Shown: positions 1 to 6,508, counted from the first letter of the stretch. The stretch is 14,306 nucleotides of DNA from Baffinella frigidus (GCA_026770585.1 MU646353.1:630213-644518), one strand, 5' to 3'. Translations and numbers: made by a program. The notes: generated by a model not told the origin, from the letters alone.

Positions 1-95
1 CCCCCCCCCTAGGACCCTACAGTAGAGGCTGTGCCTCGGGCCCTATGGTGGTCCTCGGGGGGTGGGCGGTTTCTTATGAGCGAGGTACCCCTGTA
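1..95. mobile_element. Foldback (MITE-like) element, truncated by window start
   Basis: The right end at 74-95 (TTATGAGCGAGGTACCCCTGTA) is the reverse complement of the terminal repeat of the complete copy at 992-1114. The inner part (CCTAGGACCCTACAGTAG, about 8-25) is the inverted counterpart of the core of that copy. The left terminus lies outside the window. No transposase is encoded. An open frame running through it into 450 is only a translation of the repeat. Confidence 0.7.
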
Positions 96-104
96 CTCCT
101 CTGC

Positions 105-170
105 GGCCATCGAGCCCATAACCTGCGGTCGTTTGCAGGCCATCGGGCTCATAACCTGTGGTCGTTTGCA
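105..170. repeat. 33-bp tandem repeat, two copies
   Basis: Two adjacent units, 105-137 and 138-170, each read GGCCATCGRGCYCATAACCT then GYGGTCGTTTGCA and differ at three positions. They lie just outside the truncated foldback element. Confidence 0.85.
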
Positions 171-526
171 GATCGCGGGGTGGCTGCACGACACGGCTCT
201 TCAAGGGGCCCTTGGAGCCCTTGTTGACTTTGCAAAGTGGACAAGGTGGCCCCTATGGGTAGTTCCGGGGAGCTCATCCGTAGATTGTGTCCGTCTCTTC
301 AAGAGTGATGCGGGTGTGGCCTTCGATGTGAGTGTAATACAAAGCACCAAAGCACCAAAGGGCCCCACAGCGCCCACGCTGGCGTCTGCGCCCGCCGCTA
401 TTATGACTAAGACACTCTTTCCTGTGAATCTAACACTTAGTGAAAACTGAATATTCAGTAACTGTTATTGCGTAAAGGACGGTTCTATTGATATTGACGC
501 ACTTTCCAAGGCTCGCTAGGCCACAC
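171..526. other. No gene recognised; low-information stretch
   Basis: No convincing coding region is seen. A 12-bp palindrome ACTTTGCAAAGT lies at 227-238 within TTGTTGACTTTGCAAAGT; the same palindrome followed by CAACAA recurs at 5913-5930. A small AAAGCACC duplication lies at about 342-358. Confidence 0.5.
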
Positions 527-637
527 TATCCGCCCCGAAAACGCCGTACCGAACGCCTGCCCTTCTCTGTCACCCATAAACCCGCAAAATGCTGTCACCC
601 ATAAAACCGCGATAATCCGCCCCGAGAACGCCGGAAC
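527..637. repeat. Interleaved short direct repeats
   Basis: CTGTCACCCATAAA occurs at 567-580 and again at 592-605 (25-bp spacing). These are bracketed by ATCCGCCCCGARAACGCCG at 528-547 and about 615-633. The arrangement suggests local duplication. No coding content is evident. Confidence 0.7.
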
Positions 638-660
638 TACCTCCCGCTGCCGAGCAAGGA

Positions 661-736
661 GTGGAACACGCAAGGCAGTCACGACCGACCGTCTGGCTTC
701 GGCGTCCGTTCACGAGCCTGCCGGCGGGGCTGTTCC
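661..736. repeat. Palindrome-less copy of a dispersed element
   Basis: This stretch matches 4275-4370 from GGAACACGCAAGGCAGTCAC through GAGCCTGCCGGCGGGGCTGT to TTCCA. It lacks exactly 20 bp after GGCGTCCG (about 708), the segment that carries the GCGTGACCGGTCACGC palindrome in the copies at 4321 and 10311. The ends GTGGAACA and TGTTCCAC form short terminal inverted repeats. I see no direct repeats flanking this copy. Confidence 0.8.
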
Positions 737-991
737 ACGCACCGAAACTGTGTCCTTGTCTGTGCATACCACTTAGCAACCACCGAGGGCTTCGCGGATA
801 CATTCCATCTAAACGATTCGTACTAGAATCTTATCCATTTGCATTGGATGCTGACCGCGTTTCCCTCGGATATCCGGGGGAAAAGGACCTCAGTCGCTGC
901 TAAGTGGCTGAATGAAATGTAGTGAACACCCAAAATATCGAGAAAACCGGGGTATTACTAAGCGGAGCAGCGTGCGCGACCGCGCAAGCCG
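737..991. other. No feature recognised
   Basis: No repeat shared with the rest of the window and no plausible coding signal was found. A frame crossing 661-903 starts inside the adjacent repeat and has no recognisable motif. Confidence 0.4.
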
Positions 992-1114
992 CTACAGGGG
1001 TACCTCGCTCATAAGCAACTGCCCCCCCTGTAGGACCACCTCAGGGGCCTAGGGATAGGCCTACTGTAAGGTCCTAGGGGGGCGGTTTTTTTTATGAGCA
1101 AGGTACTCCTGTAG
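992..1114. mobile_element. Foldback (MITE-like) element, 123 bp, complete
   Basis: Terminal inverted repeats of 23 bp lie at 992-1014 (CTACAGGGGTACCTCGCTCA, then TAA) and 1092-1114 (reverse complement, 21 of 23 matching). The interior includes GGCCTACTGTAAGGTCCTAG, a core also seen in the repeat family at 2281 and 3031. No protein is encoded, so it would be a non-autonomous element. No clear target-site duplication was recognised. Confidence 0.75.
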
Positions 1115-1260
1115 GGGAGGGTAGTGTACCTCTCGGGGCGTGCCCCCCGCCTTGAGTCCGAGCGCAGCGCACGCGTCTTTCAGGCCTTCTGCACCCCACT
1201 TCAGCAGCCCCTGCGGCCAGGAGAGGCAAACGGTCTCATCAGGGAACATGTTTCATGTAA

Positions 1261-1351
1261 AAGAAAATGGACTATCAAACCGGATTCTGCCCTTATTAAA
1301 TTTACGCAGGGTCCTAATTGATCTGCTCCCAACTCCTATGAACACATAGGG
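1261..1351. repeat. Dispersed repeat, copy 1
   Basis: Shares AGAAAATGGNCTATCAAACC, CCCTTATT, RGGKCCTAATT and CCAACTCCTATGAACACAYA with 2375-2467, in the same order with small indels. No coding meaning is apparent. Confidence 0.75.
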
Positions 1352-1359
1352 ATAAGGTC

Positions 1360-1830
1360 ATGCACAGTGTTCCGGATCAGGTCATGCACATTGTTTCGTG
1401 TACACACGATATCGTTTGCATCGGTTCGTGTACACACGATAATACGACACAGCTGGTGCTCAGCTGTTGCGCGCACCGGGTTCGGGGGCCCACGCGACGA
1501 TGGCTTGTACATCAAACAGGGGTATTTTTGTTGAGTCTTTCCATTATTCCTGCACTTCTAAAAATGTTTTTAGTCCGGAATGTGGATAAGTTGACAGATT
1601 TGTTGGCGATTGAAGGCGAGTTGACTTTGAAGATAGAGGGATTTGGTGCACAGGTCATCGTTGCGTGGGCTGATTTGCAGCAAAAACAGAGGGGAGATCG
1701 CAACCTGTTCGCGCGGGGTTCAGGAGCAAAAACGGAGTTAACACTGGCGGGTGCGGCACCAGCCAGGTCACATACCACCAGCCTCAGACATGGTACCCCC
1801 AGCCACGTCACGAGAGAGAGCGTGCCATGA
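1360..1830 (+). CDS. Weak candidate ORF, 156 aa, unknown function
   Basis: An open frame of 156 codons starts at the ATG at 1360 and ends at TGA, 1828-1830. The first third crosses the duplicated TCGTGTACACACGATA motif and is unlikely to be real protein. The middle, roughly residues 52-110 (1513-1690), is the only part of the window that reads like a globular protein: a hydrophobic segment (VFLLSLSIIPALL) followed by alternating acidic and hydrophobic residues (KLTDLLAIEGELTLKIEGFG). This part is also less GC-rich than its surroundings and shares no repeat with the window. A 156-codon frame on the opposite strand (1512-1982) overlaps it, so at most one is real. No domain was recognised and no promoter or splice sites could be assigned. 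It may be an exon, a pseudogene fragment or chance. Confidence 0.18.
   Translation: MHSVPDQVMHIVSCTHDIVCIGSCTHDNTTQLVLSCCAHRVRGPTRRWLVHQTGVFLLSLSIIPALLKMFLVRNVDKLTDLLAIEGELTLKIEGFGAQVIVAWADLQQKQRGDRNLFARGSGAKTELTLAGAAPARSHTTSLRHGTPSHVTRESVP
1395..1441. repeat. 30-bp-spaced direct repeat with near-palindrome
   Basis: TTCGTGTACACACGATA occurs at 1395-1411 and 1425-1441. Each copy contains the 8-bp palindrome GTGTACAC. GTCATGCACA is also duplicated just upstream (about 1347 and 1381). Confidence 0.8.
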
Positions 1831-2005
1831 ATGTAATCCGGCAACACGCATTTTTCTTTTAAAAACTGGCAAAGCAAATTAATACACACCGGTTCACGTC
1901 CGAAGCAATCGTGTAGTGATTTTCGTGCATATTTTTTAACTCGGGGGAGGCGACACGAGACAAGAAGATGTCGAAAGGTCACCTACCCAGAGTCGTATAT
2001 CACCA
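1831..2005. other. No feature recognised
   Basis: Single-copy-looking, moderately AT-rich sequence with no motif recognised, ending at a short inverted repeat. Confidence 0.4.
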
Positions 2006-2022
2006 AGTATACAACGTATACT
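2006..2022. other. Short perfect inverted repeat
   Basis: AGTATAC and GTATACT are separated by AAC. It could be a protein-binding half-site pair or chance; no adjacent gene gives it a role. Confidence 0.5.
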
Positions 2023-2220
2023 AAGAAAACATGCTTTTTCCCGGATGAAATGTTCTGTATGATGCAGGAGCATGCCACTATCAGAAAGAGGGAGATCATC
2101 TAGTGAATTTCATGCACACCGCCAAGAGAAATACGTGGGTTGCAATCAAGGTCTCTCGCCTTCTCGAGACCTTCGTACCTACCAAACCACACATCGGGCT
2201 ACGAGGGGATTTTCGGGGGC

Positions 2221-2330
2221 TGAGAGCCCGAGTTTCCGTTACCTTGTCCGTAGGAGCCCCCCTATGTCCCTGCGGGTTGCCTACTGTAGGGTCCCAGGTC
2301 TTATCGTTCAGGGCTTATTCAAAATCGAAA
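2221..2330 (+). repeat. Dispersed repeat family P, forward copy 1
   Basis: Shares GAGTTTCCGTTACCTT, GTAGGAGCCCCCCTATGTCC and GGGTTGCCTACTGTAGGGTC with the forward copy at 2972-3100 and, inverted, with 8195-8290 and 9776-9890. Frames crossing it (2072-2539 and 2103-2423) are repeat translations. Confidence 0.85.
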
Positions 2331-2374
2331 GAACCCCCACAAGGCGGGGGTACCTCAACGGTACGCGAAGGTCA

Positions 2375-2467
2375 GAGAAAATGGCCTATCAAACCGGCTT
2401 CTGGCCCTTATTCGATTTACTAAGGGCCCTAATTACCCTTCGTCCAACTCCTATGAACACACAGGGA
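2375..2467. repeat. Dispersed repeat, copy 2
   Basis: Second copy of the sequence at 1261-1351 (AGAAAATGGCCTATCAAACC through CCAACTCCTATGAACACACA). It directly follows GGCGGGGGTACCTCAACGG (from about 2343), a motif that recurs at about 2910 and 3109. Confidence 0.75.
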
Positions 2468-2480
2468 TTCATTTTGTTTG

Positions 2481-2592
2481 GTCAGGGATATGCCGTGGGT
2501 GAATGGCGGAAGAAACGTAGCCGGGCCGAGGCTGGGTAGTTAGCCAAGGTGAGCGTGCTCAACGGAAAGAGGACGCCATCTCATCAAGAGAC
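2481..2592. repeat. Composite repeat shared with the 4.5-5.7 kb region
   Basis: 2481-2505 is the reverse complement of 5719-5743 (24 of 25 matching). The GAGGCTGGGTAGTTAG motif at about 2528 matches GAGGCTGAGTAGTT at about 5659 and, inverted, AACTACTCAGCC at about 4830 and 5452. The segment 2560-2592 (CGGAAAGAGGACGCCATCTC) is inverted relative to 4576-4608. In the plus frame it reads RKEDAISSRDA, matching RKEDAISRRDA on the minus strand of the other copy. Confidence 0.75.
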
Positions 2593-2760
2593 GCGCCCGC
2601 CCCTTCCCCCTCCGGCAGTTCAAGCGACCTTGATAGGGCGATATGCCCCCGATCCAACGCTATGGTGGCCTTGGGTGGGAATTTGATCTGTGCGTGCTAC
2701 ATGTGGTTGTAAAAGCACGCTGAACTCCAAAATCTCTTCGAAGTCCGCTGGGTAGAGTTA
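2593..2760. other. No gene; ends in a short dispersed motif
   Basis: Nothing recognised except AATCTCTTCGAAGTCCGCTG at 2731-2750, which recurs as AATCCCTTCGAAGTCCGCTG at 3075-3094 and, more divergently, at about 9893-9912. Confidence 0.5.
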
Positions 2761-2897
2761 ATTTCGGACCAAGGCAGAATCTGTCCCACTATCTGAGGCT
2801 CCCCACGCGGAAGGTAAGGGTGTATACGCTATTTTAGGCGTCAAATGATGCTATTTTATGCCTTTTCATCAGGACAGATTCTGGTATGGTCCGAGAT
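2761..2897 (+). mobile_element. MITE-like element with 26-bp TIRs, complete copy (forward)
   Basis: The left terminal repeat is at 2761-2786 and the right at 2872-2897; both end inward in CAGAATCTGTCC, with GGACCA further out, and about 22 of 26 positions match. The interior holds TGTATACGCTATTTTAGGCG and ATGATGCTATTTTATGCC. The whole element aligns to the reverse complement of 12168-12303 with small differences, which defines a family of about 137 bp. A more divergent relative is at about 6048-6151. It has no coding capacity, so it would depend on a transposase elsewhere. Confidence 0.85.
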
Positions 2898-2906
2898 GAG
2901 ATTGGT

Positions 2907-3180
2907 CTAGGCGGGGGTACCTCGAACTCCCTCCTACGGGAGTTCCCCATTAGCCTCACGCTCCTCAGGCGCTGAGAGCACGAGTTTCCGTTACCTTATG
3001 CGTAGGAGCCCCCCTATGTCCCTACGGGTTGCCTACTGTAGGGTCCTAGGTATTATCGCTTAGGGGTTATTCAAAATCCCTTCGAAGTCCGCTGTGTGGA
3101 GTGGTGTAGGCGGGGGTACCTCGACGCCGCCCGCCCCTTCATCTTCCGGGAGTTCCCCGTTAGCCTCACACGCCTCCGCG
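2907..3180 (+). repeat. Family P copy 2 inside a duplicated block
   Basis: The outer motif GGCGGGGGTACCTCGA followed by GGGAGTTCCCCRTTAGCCTC occurs at 2910-2967 and again at 3109-3167. Between them, 2972-3100 is a second forward copy of repeat family P (GTTTCCGTTACCTT, GTAGGAGCCCCCCTATGTCC, GGGTTGCCTACTGTAGGGTC), extended by CAAAATCCCTTCGAAGTCCG. The layout suggests insertion or local duplication. Confidence 0.8.
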
Positions 3181-3202
3181 AGCGACGCGCCCTCCTCGGG
3201 AT

Positions 3203-3356
3203 GGAACGCGCCCGCCTCGCGATGGGACGAGCCCGCTTCAGGATGGGAAGAAGAGGATGAGGGATGCGCCGAGGATGAGGGATGGGAAGCGGCTGAGGCG
3301 GGAGCGTGCGCTGGGGCAGCTTCGATTCGTTCTCCCATCATCTGCATGCGGCAGAT
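3203..3356. repeat. Minisatellite-like block, first copy
   Basis: Shares AAGAAGAGGATGAGGGATG, AAGCGGCTGAGGCGGGAGCG and GGGGCAGCTTCGATTC with 3448-3560. This copy has an extra GAGGATGAGGGATG unit. The minus-strand translation of both copies contains GERIEAAPAHAPASAASHPS, but the composition is low complexity and no domain is recognised. Confidence 0.85.
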
Positions 3357-3390
3357 GTTAGTGGATTTGACGCACCACGAGACGTACCCT

Positions 3391-3440
3391 ACAGGCCGAG
3401 ACGAGAACAGTTTTATCTCTGCGTGGAGACGTGCGTTTAC
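3391..3440 (+). repeat. Diverged copy of the 60-bp repeat
   Basis: Contains CAGGCCGAGACGAGAACAGT and CTCTGCGTGGAGACGTGC, matching the identical 60-bp repeats at 4216-4275 and 4371-4430 with several substitutions. Confidence 0.75.
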
Positions 3441-3447
3441 AATCCCG

Positions 3448-3560
3448 ATGGAAAGAGCCCGCCTCTGGATGGAAAGAAGAGGATGAGGGATGAGAAGCGG
3501 CTGAGGCGGGAGCGTGCGCGGGGGCAGCTTCGATTCTTTCTCCCATCATCTGTCCGTGGC
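3448..3560. repeat. Minisatellite-like block, second copy
   Basis: Partner of 3203-3356. It ends with CAGCTTCGATTCTTTCTCCC and ATCATCTG. Related TTCGATTCGTTCTCCCATCA motifs recur near 3319, 3614 and 3886. Confidence 0.85.
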
Positions 3561-3740
3561 CCACGGCAGGTCATTATTGGGATTTTCAGAACGCAACGTT
3601 TCGTTTGCGGTATCTTCGATTCGTTGTCCCATCATCTGCTCGTGACTGTTGGAACCTCGGCCATCTCTCAAAACAATCTCATTTCGGAGGATAACTGAAT
3701 CTGCCCCAACTCTTCTGCTATGCGAGGCATTGAGTTTATG

Positions 3741-3885
3741 CCCAACATAGCACATATGCACCCTAACATACCGGACATCAAAGCCTAACACCGCACATAA
3801 AGTCTAACAAAGCACTCAAAGCACACAAAGTCTGAGCCTAACAAAGCACACAAAGCCTAATCAAAACCTAACACCGCACACAAAG
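3741..3885. repeat. Degenerate short tandem repeat (CCTAACA...GCACA...AAG)
   Basis: Irregular repetition of CCTAACAnnGCACAnAAAG-like units, including two copies of CCTAACACCGCAC (about 3785 and 3867). It is AC-rich on the plus strand. No gene is seen. Confidence 0.75.
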
Positions 3886-3927
3886 TGGCTTCGGTTCGTT
3901 CTTCCATCATCTGCTCGTGGCAGATGT

Positions 3928-4020
3928 CGTGAAACTGAGCAAAAACTTGAACAGTTTTTGCTCAGTTTCACGTGAAACTGAACAAAAATTGTTCTCGTGA
4001 AACTGAGCAAAAACTGTTCT
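3928..4020. repeat. Perfect 20-bp hairpin followed by 25-bp tandem repeat
   Basis: CGTGAAACTGAGCAAAAACT at 3928-3947 and its exact reverse complement at 3953-3972 are separated by a 5-nt loop. Two 25-bp direct copies of the same arm plus GTTCT follow at 3971-3995 and 3996-4020, the second arm differing at two positions. All four segments derive from one motif. Confidence 0.95.
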
Positions 4021-4047
4021 CGTCCCGGCCTGCCGGGTAAGGCTCCT
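4008..4047 (-). repeat. Inverted copy of the 60-bp repeat head
   Basis: The reverse complement reads GGCAGGCCGGGACGAGAACA, then GTTTTTG. It matches the start of the repeats at 4216 and 4371 and is closest to 3391-3414. The hairpin motif at 3928-4020 is therefore an extension of the same repeat family in opposite orientation. Confidence 0.75.
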
Positions 4048-4205
4048 ATCAAGTCGACACCATCACAATTCCCGCCATCCTCAGAGGCAGGGGAAGTGGG
4101 GACGCCCTGCCCTGCATTTCATTTCAAGCGTGGAACCATGAATTGGATCCATCAGGTGCATGTGGCAGATGTCAGGACGTGCGATGGTGAGGTCTTGACA
4201 TGTTA
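4048..4205. other. No gene; weak repeat traces
   Basis: TTCAAGCGTGGAACC at about 4122 resembles GTCAAGCGTGGATCG at about 4479. GTGGCAGATGTC at about 4162 recurs at about 3918. Nothing else is recognised. Confidence 0.4.
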
Positions 4206-4215
4206 GGATACTTAC

Positions 4216-4275
4216 CCAGCAGGCCGAGCCGAAAACAGTTTTGTTTCTGCGTGGAGACGTGCATTTCAGTGAAAC
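4216..4275 (+). repeat. 60-bp direct repeat, left copy
   Basis: Begins CCAGCAGGCCGAGCCGAAAA and ends GCATTTCAGTGAAAC. It is identical over all 60 positions to 4371-4430. The two copies enclose the 95-bp palindrome-bearing element at 4276-4370. Confidence 0.95.
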
Positions 4276-4370
4276 GGAACACGCAAGGCAGTCACGACCG
4301 ACCGTCTGGCTTCGGCGTCCGCGTGACCGGTCACGCGGGCGTTCACGAGCCTGCCGGCGGGGCTGTTCCA
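4276..4370 (+). mobile_element. Palindrome-bearing dispersed element (95 bp)
   Basis: Contains the perfect 16-bp palindrome GCGTGACCGGTCACGC at 4321-4336 and short inverted ends (GGAACA and TGTTCC). It is related to 661-736, which lacks a 20-bp segment with the palindrome, and to 10250-10341, which has it. Nothing is encoded. It may be a short non-autonomous element or a duplicated regulatory or recombination site; no homologue was recognised. Confidence 0.7.
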
Positions 4371-4430
4371 CCAGCAGGCCGAGCCGAAAACAGTTTTGTT
4401 TCTGCGTGGAGACGTGCATTTCAGTGAAAC
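4371..4430 (+). repeat. 60-bp direct repeat, right copy
   Basis: Identical to 4216-4275. The perfect match implies a recent event, or gene conversion between the copies. Confidence 0.95.
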
Positions 4431-4539
4431 TGACAATCCCTTAGAGACCGAGATGACTAGGGTTGCCCTGAATTTCGTGTCAAGCGTGGATCGAAGGAGC
4501 GTCCCAGGTGGGGGTGGGGCGGGGTTCGGAAGTGCACCT

Positions 4540-4668
4540 GGAAGGAACTGGACTGCTCGGCCTCGATGGCTTCTCGCGCGTCTCGTCGCGAGATGGCATC
4601 CTCTTTCCGCTCTCGCGCGCCGCGCTCTGCCAACTCTGCCTCGATCTTCACCTGCCATCCGAGGATCA
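4540..4668 (-). pseudogene. Coiled-coil-like ORF remnant within a repeat
   Basis: The minus strand reads VKIEAELAERGARERKEDAI, then SRRDAREAIEAEQ, a charged heptad-like stretch typical of coiled coils. Related frames occur elsewhere: VKIEAELVER on the minus strand near 5210-5245 (offset by a 2-bp indel upstream), RLEEQRGARERG near 4840-4875 minus, and RKEDAISSRDA at 2560-2592 plus. Between the last and this copy, several differences (GAC/GAT, AGA/CGA, TCA/TCG) are synonymous. These look like decayed pieces of a repeated coding exon or a transposable-element protein. No family can be named, no start codon or full frame survives, and the open frame 4457-4822 extends into unrelated repeats. Confidence 0.35.
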
Positions 4669-4792
4669 GTAAGGGCGCACGATCTGATTCCGGTTGAGTC
4701 AAGTCAAGTTCGTTCCATGTGCACTTCCTACCCCCGCCCCACCCTCCCCTGGGAGGCTCAGTAAGGGCCGACGATCTAATTCGGGTTGAGTA
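4667..4792. repeat. 33-bp direct repeats, 93 bp apart
   Basis: CAGTAAGGGCGCACGATCTG at 4667, ending GGTTGAGT, is repeated at 4760-4792 as CAGTAAGGGCCGACGATCTA, with few differences. A truncated CAGTAAGCT occurs again at about 4807 and 4941. Confidence 0.85.
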
Positions 4793-4956
4793 GTTGGTTG
4801 CGAGGTGCAGTAAGCTCACCATGACTAACTACTCAGCCGCGCTCTCTCGCGCCACGTTGCTCTTCCAACCTCTTCTTGGCAAATAGTGGCATGCAATATG
4901 GAGGCAAACGCGGCTTCGGTCTGCACCTGCGTCCAAGGCTCAGTAAGCTAGTTTCA

Positions 4957-5109
4957 GAAGCGTCTAGCTGTGAAAACGCTTTTGGGACCTGAGGCGGATC
5001 AAATCCCCTTTTCAGAAAGTTCAAAGTCAAAAGGGGGGGTAATTGTAGAGCTCCAGAGGAGATTTGATCCGCCTCAGGTCCAATATGCGGTTTCACAGCT
5101 AGACGCTTC
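4957..5109. mobile_element. Foldback element, 153 bp
   Basis: The left arm 4957-5010 (GAAGCGTCTAGCTGTGAAAA onward, with GGACCTGAGGCGGATCAAAT) pairs with the right arm 5056-5109 over about 54 positions with few mismatches. A second small stem (CCCCTTTT with AAAAGGGG) sits in the loop. It has no coding capacity and no clear target-site duplication. Confidence 0.9.
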
Positions 5110-5205
5110 CGTAACGAAAGGCCGGGCGATGTGATTCCGGCGTCAGCCGAATCACGGCATTCCGTAGGGTGTTGCGGGGTGCAATACGGCAGAGGGAGAT
5201 ACGGG

Positions 5206-5252
5206 ACGCGCTCTACCAACTCCGCCTCGATCTTCACACCTGCCATCCGAGA
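5206..5252 (-). repeat. Second copy of the CGCTCTnCCAACTCnGCCTCGA repeat
   Basis: GCGCTCTACCAACTCCGCCT followed by CGATCTTCACACCTGCCATC matches 4621-4662 apart from a 2-bp indel (CACACC versus CACC). The minus strand carries the VKIEAELVER remnant. Confidence 0.85.
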
Positions 5253-5288
5253 TCCATTTGTTAGGTTCGAGGCACAGTACGCTCACCC

Positions 5289-5443
5289 TCTAGCTCTGTC
5301 CTATTTGGATTTGGGCTCGCCATTATACGCCCCCCGCCAAAATTTCACAGGTAAATTTTGACACCACCCCATGAAATTTACTTGTGATGTTTTTTGGGGG
5401 GCGAAATGATGGCGAGTCCAAATTGAACAGGGACAGAGCTAGA
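5289..5443. mobile_element. Foldback element, 155 bp
   Basis: The ends are TCTAGCTCTGTCC (5289-5301) and GGACAGAGCTAGA (5431-5443), a perfect 13-bp terminal pair. Imperfect pairing then continues inward (CTCGCCAT, CGCCCCCC, AGGTAAATTT). No protein is encoded. A partial arm with the same outer flank recurs at 5657-5717. Confidence 0.9.
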
Positions 5444-5534
5444 CCCTGACTAACTACTCAGCCTCGGTGAATGTGTGATGGCGAAAGAAACACAAGCGGA
5501 CCGAGAGTGAGAAGTGAGTGAGCGTTGAACCTCG

Positions 5535-5582
5535 CACGTCAATATACGGCCACGTCAATATACGGCCACGTTAATATACGGT
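5535..5582. repeat. 16-bp tandem repeat, three copies
   Basis: CACGTCAATATACGGC at 5535-5550 and 5551-5566, then CACGTTAATATACGGT at 5567-5582. Confidence 0.95.
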
Positions 5583-5656
5583 CAGAATCACGCGGCATCG
5601 GGCACTTCATCCAGGTCATCAGTCAATACAACTCTCTCTCTCGGAACCTGAAAGAA

Positions 5657-5743
5657 CCGAGGCTGAGTAGTTCGTCAGGGTCTAGCCCTGTCCCTGGTCC
5701 CTGTTCAATTTGGGCTCACATTCACCCACAGCATATCCCTGAC
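5657..5743. repeat. Partial arm of the 5289 foldback plus flanks
   Basis: CCGAGGCTGAGTAGTT and GTCAGGGTCTAGCCCTGTCC, then GTTCAATTTGGGCTC, are the inverted counterpart of 5408-5470. This is followed by 5719-5743, the reverse complement of 2481-2505. The foldback therefore belongs to a larger dispersed repeat. Confidence 0.8.
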
Positions 5744-5783
5744 CCGCGAAAAGGCCTTACGCGCAGGTCTCAGTTGAGTGGCT

Positions 5784-5858
5784 TAGGGTTTAGGGTTTAG
5801 GGTGCATGGTTTGTGGTGTGGGGGTTGGGGGTTTGGTGTGTAGAGGTTTAGGGATTAG
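5784..5858 (+). repeat. Interstitial telomere-like tract
   Basis: Almost three TTTAGGG heptamers (TAGGGTTTAGGGTTTAGGG, 5784-5802) are followed by GT-rich degenerate sequence with further GTTTAGGG and ATTAGGG units to about 5858. The short frame on the minus strand here is a repeat translation. Confidence 0.85.
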
Positions 5859-5912
5859 GGTGCACGCCTCCCCCGCGGTGCTTCCGTGCGCTGGCCTTCT
5901 GTACGCTCGTCC

Positions 5913-5953
5913 ACTTTGCAAAGTCAACAATCCATTTTGCAAAGTCAACAATG
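5913..5953. repeat. 21-bp direct repeat with ACTTTGCAAAGT palindrome
   Basis: ACTTTGCAAAGTCAACAATC at 5913 is repeated as ATTTTGCAAAGTCAACAATG at 5934. The palindrome also occurs at 227-238, where it is preceded by TTGTTG, i.e. inverted. Confidence 0.85.
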
Positions 5954-6047
5954 GCTCTGAGGGCCTCGCGGCAAAAGCCAACGCGAGGCCAGCACACATT
6001 TCAACTCGGAACACAACAGAACCTGTCCACATAAAAAGGCGTAATAT

Positions 6048-6151
6048 ATTTTATTTGTATATGCTATTTTATCATTGTATGTATATGCTATACAGCCGTA
6101 TCTTCGGCGTCGGAAGCCTAAGATAGCGGGACATAATCTGGCGTGTTCCGA
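6048..6151 (-). mobile_element. Diverged relative of the 26-bp-TIR element
   Basis: Contains TATGCTATTTTAT and GCCTAAGATAGCGGGACA, then ATCTGG and TTCCG, in the order and orientation seen at 12168-12303, but with many changes and a decayed left end. Confidence 0.5.
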
Positions 6152-6178
6152 TATCAAATTGCAAAACACAACTGGTGC

Positions 6179-6281
6179 GCGCGCGGAGTTCAGAGACAGC
6201 AAACACGGAGGTGGGCTCAGAACCTGTTCGTCGGAGGATACGAGGGTGTCTTCGCAGACTTCCTCGTGTGTGATCAACTCG
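6179..6281. repeat. 103-bp duplication, copy 1
   Basis: Matches 6509-6612 throughout: GGAGTTC, GAGACAG, CGGAGGTGGGCTC, ACCTGTTCGTCGG, CTTCGCAG, CTTCCTCGTGTGTGATCAAC. The central 53 bp alone recurs at 6365-6417. Confidence 0.9.
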
Positions 6282-6364
6282 CACGCGGGTGCCGTTCGTC
6301 CTCGCTCGCGTCTGTTTATCATCTCATACTGAGGGTAGTTATGCCTGGGTATTGACTGCGGTAC

Positions 6365-6417
6365 GCGGAGGTGGGCTCACAACCTGCTCGTCGGGGGCGG
6401 CGAGGGTGCCTTCGCAG
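6365..6417. repeat. Middle partial copy of the 103-bp duplication
   Basis: GCGGAGGTGGGCTCACAACC through GAGGGTGCCTTCGCAG matches the cores of 6179-6281 and 6509-6612. Confidence 0.9.
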
Positions 6418-6508
6418 CACAAAATTGCAACGCACCGCTGGTTCCCAGTGTCCGAGCTTCGGGCCCAAATGGCCGAGATTATGGGTGACATGTCCGAGCT
6501 TCTGGGGG

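Noticed and set aside
227-238. ACTTTGCAAAGT palindrome as a regulatory operator
   Set aside because: It also occurs in a repeat at 5913 and has no adjacent gene. It is probably part of a dispersed repeat.
31-450. 139-aa ORF at the window start
   Set aside because: Its start lies in the foldback element and it continues across a 33-bp tandem repeat. No domain or splice context supports it.
1512-1982. 156-aa minus-strand ORF
   Set aside because: Overlaps the plus-strand candidate and has a cysteine- and arginine-rich, irregular composition without motifs. Judged the less likely of the pair.
2072-2539. 155-aa ORF
   Set aside because: Built from dispersed repeat family P and the repeat shared with 1261-1351.
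3094-3486. 130-aa ORF with Ser/Glu/Trp-rich repeats, and the opposite-strand HPSSS-rich frames
   Set aside because: Low-complexity minisatellite translation that is open on both strands, with no recognisable domain.
4216-4430. Miniature LTR retrotransposon with 60-bp LTRs
   Set aside because: The repeats do not begin TG or end CA, and no primer-binding site or polypurine tract is seen in the 95-bp interior. The name is not supported, although the structure is reported as a finding.
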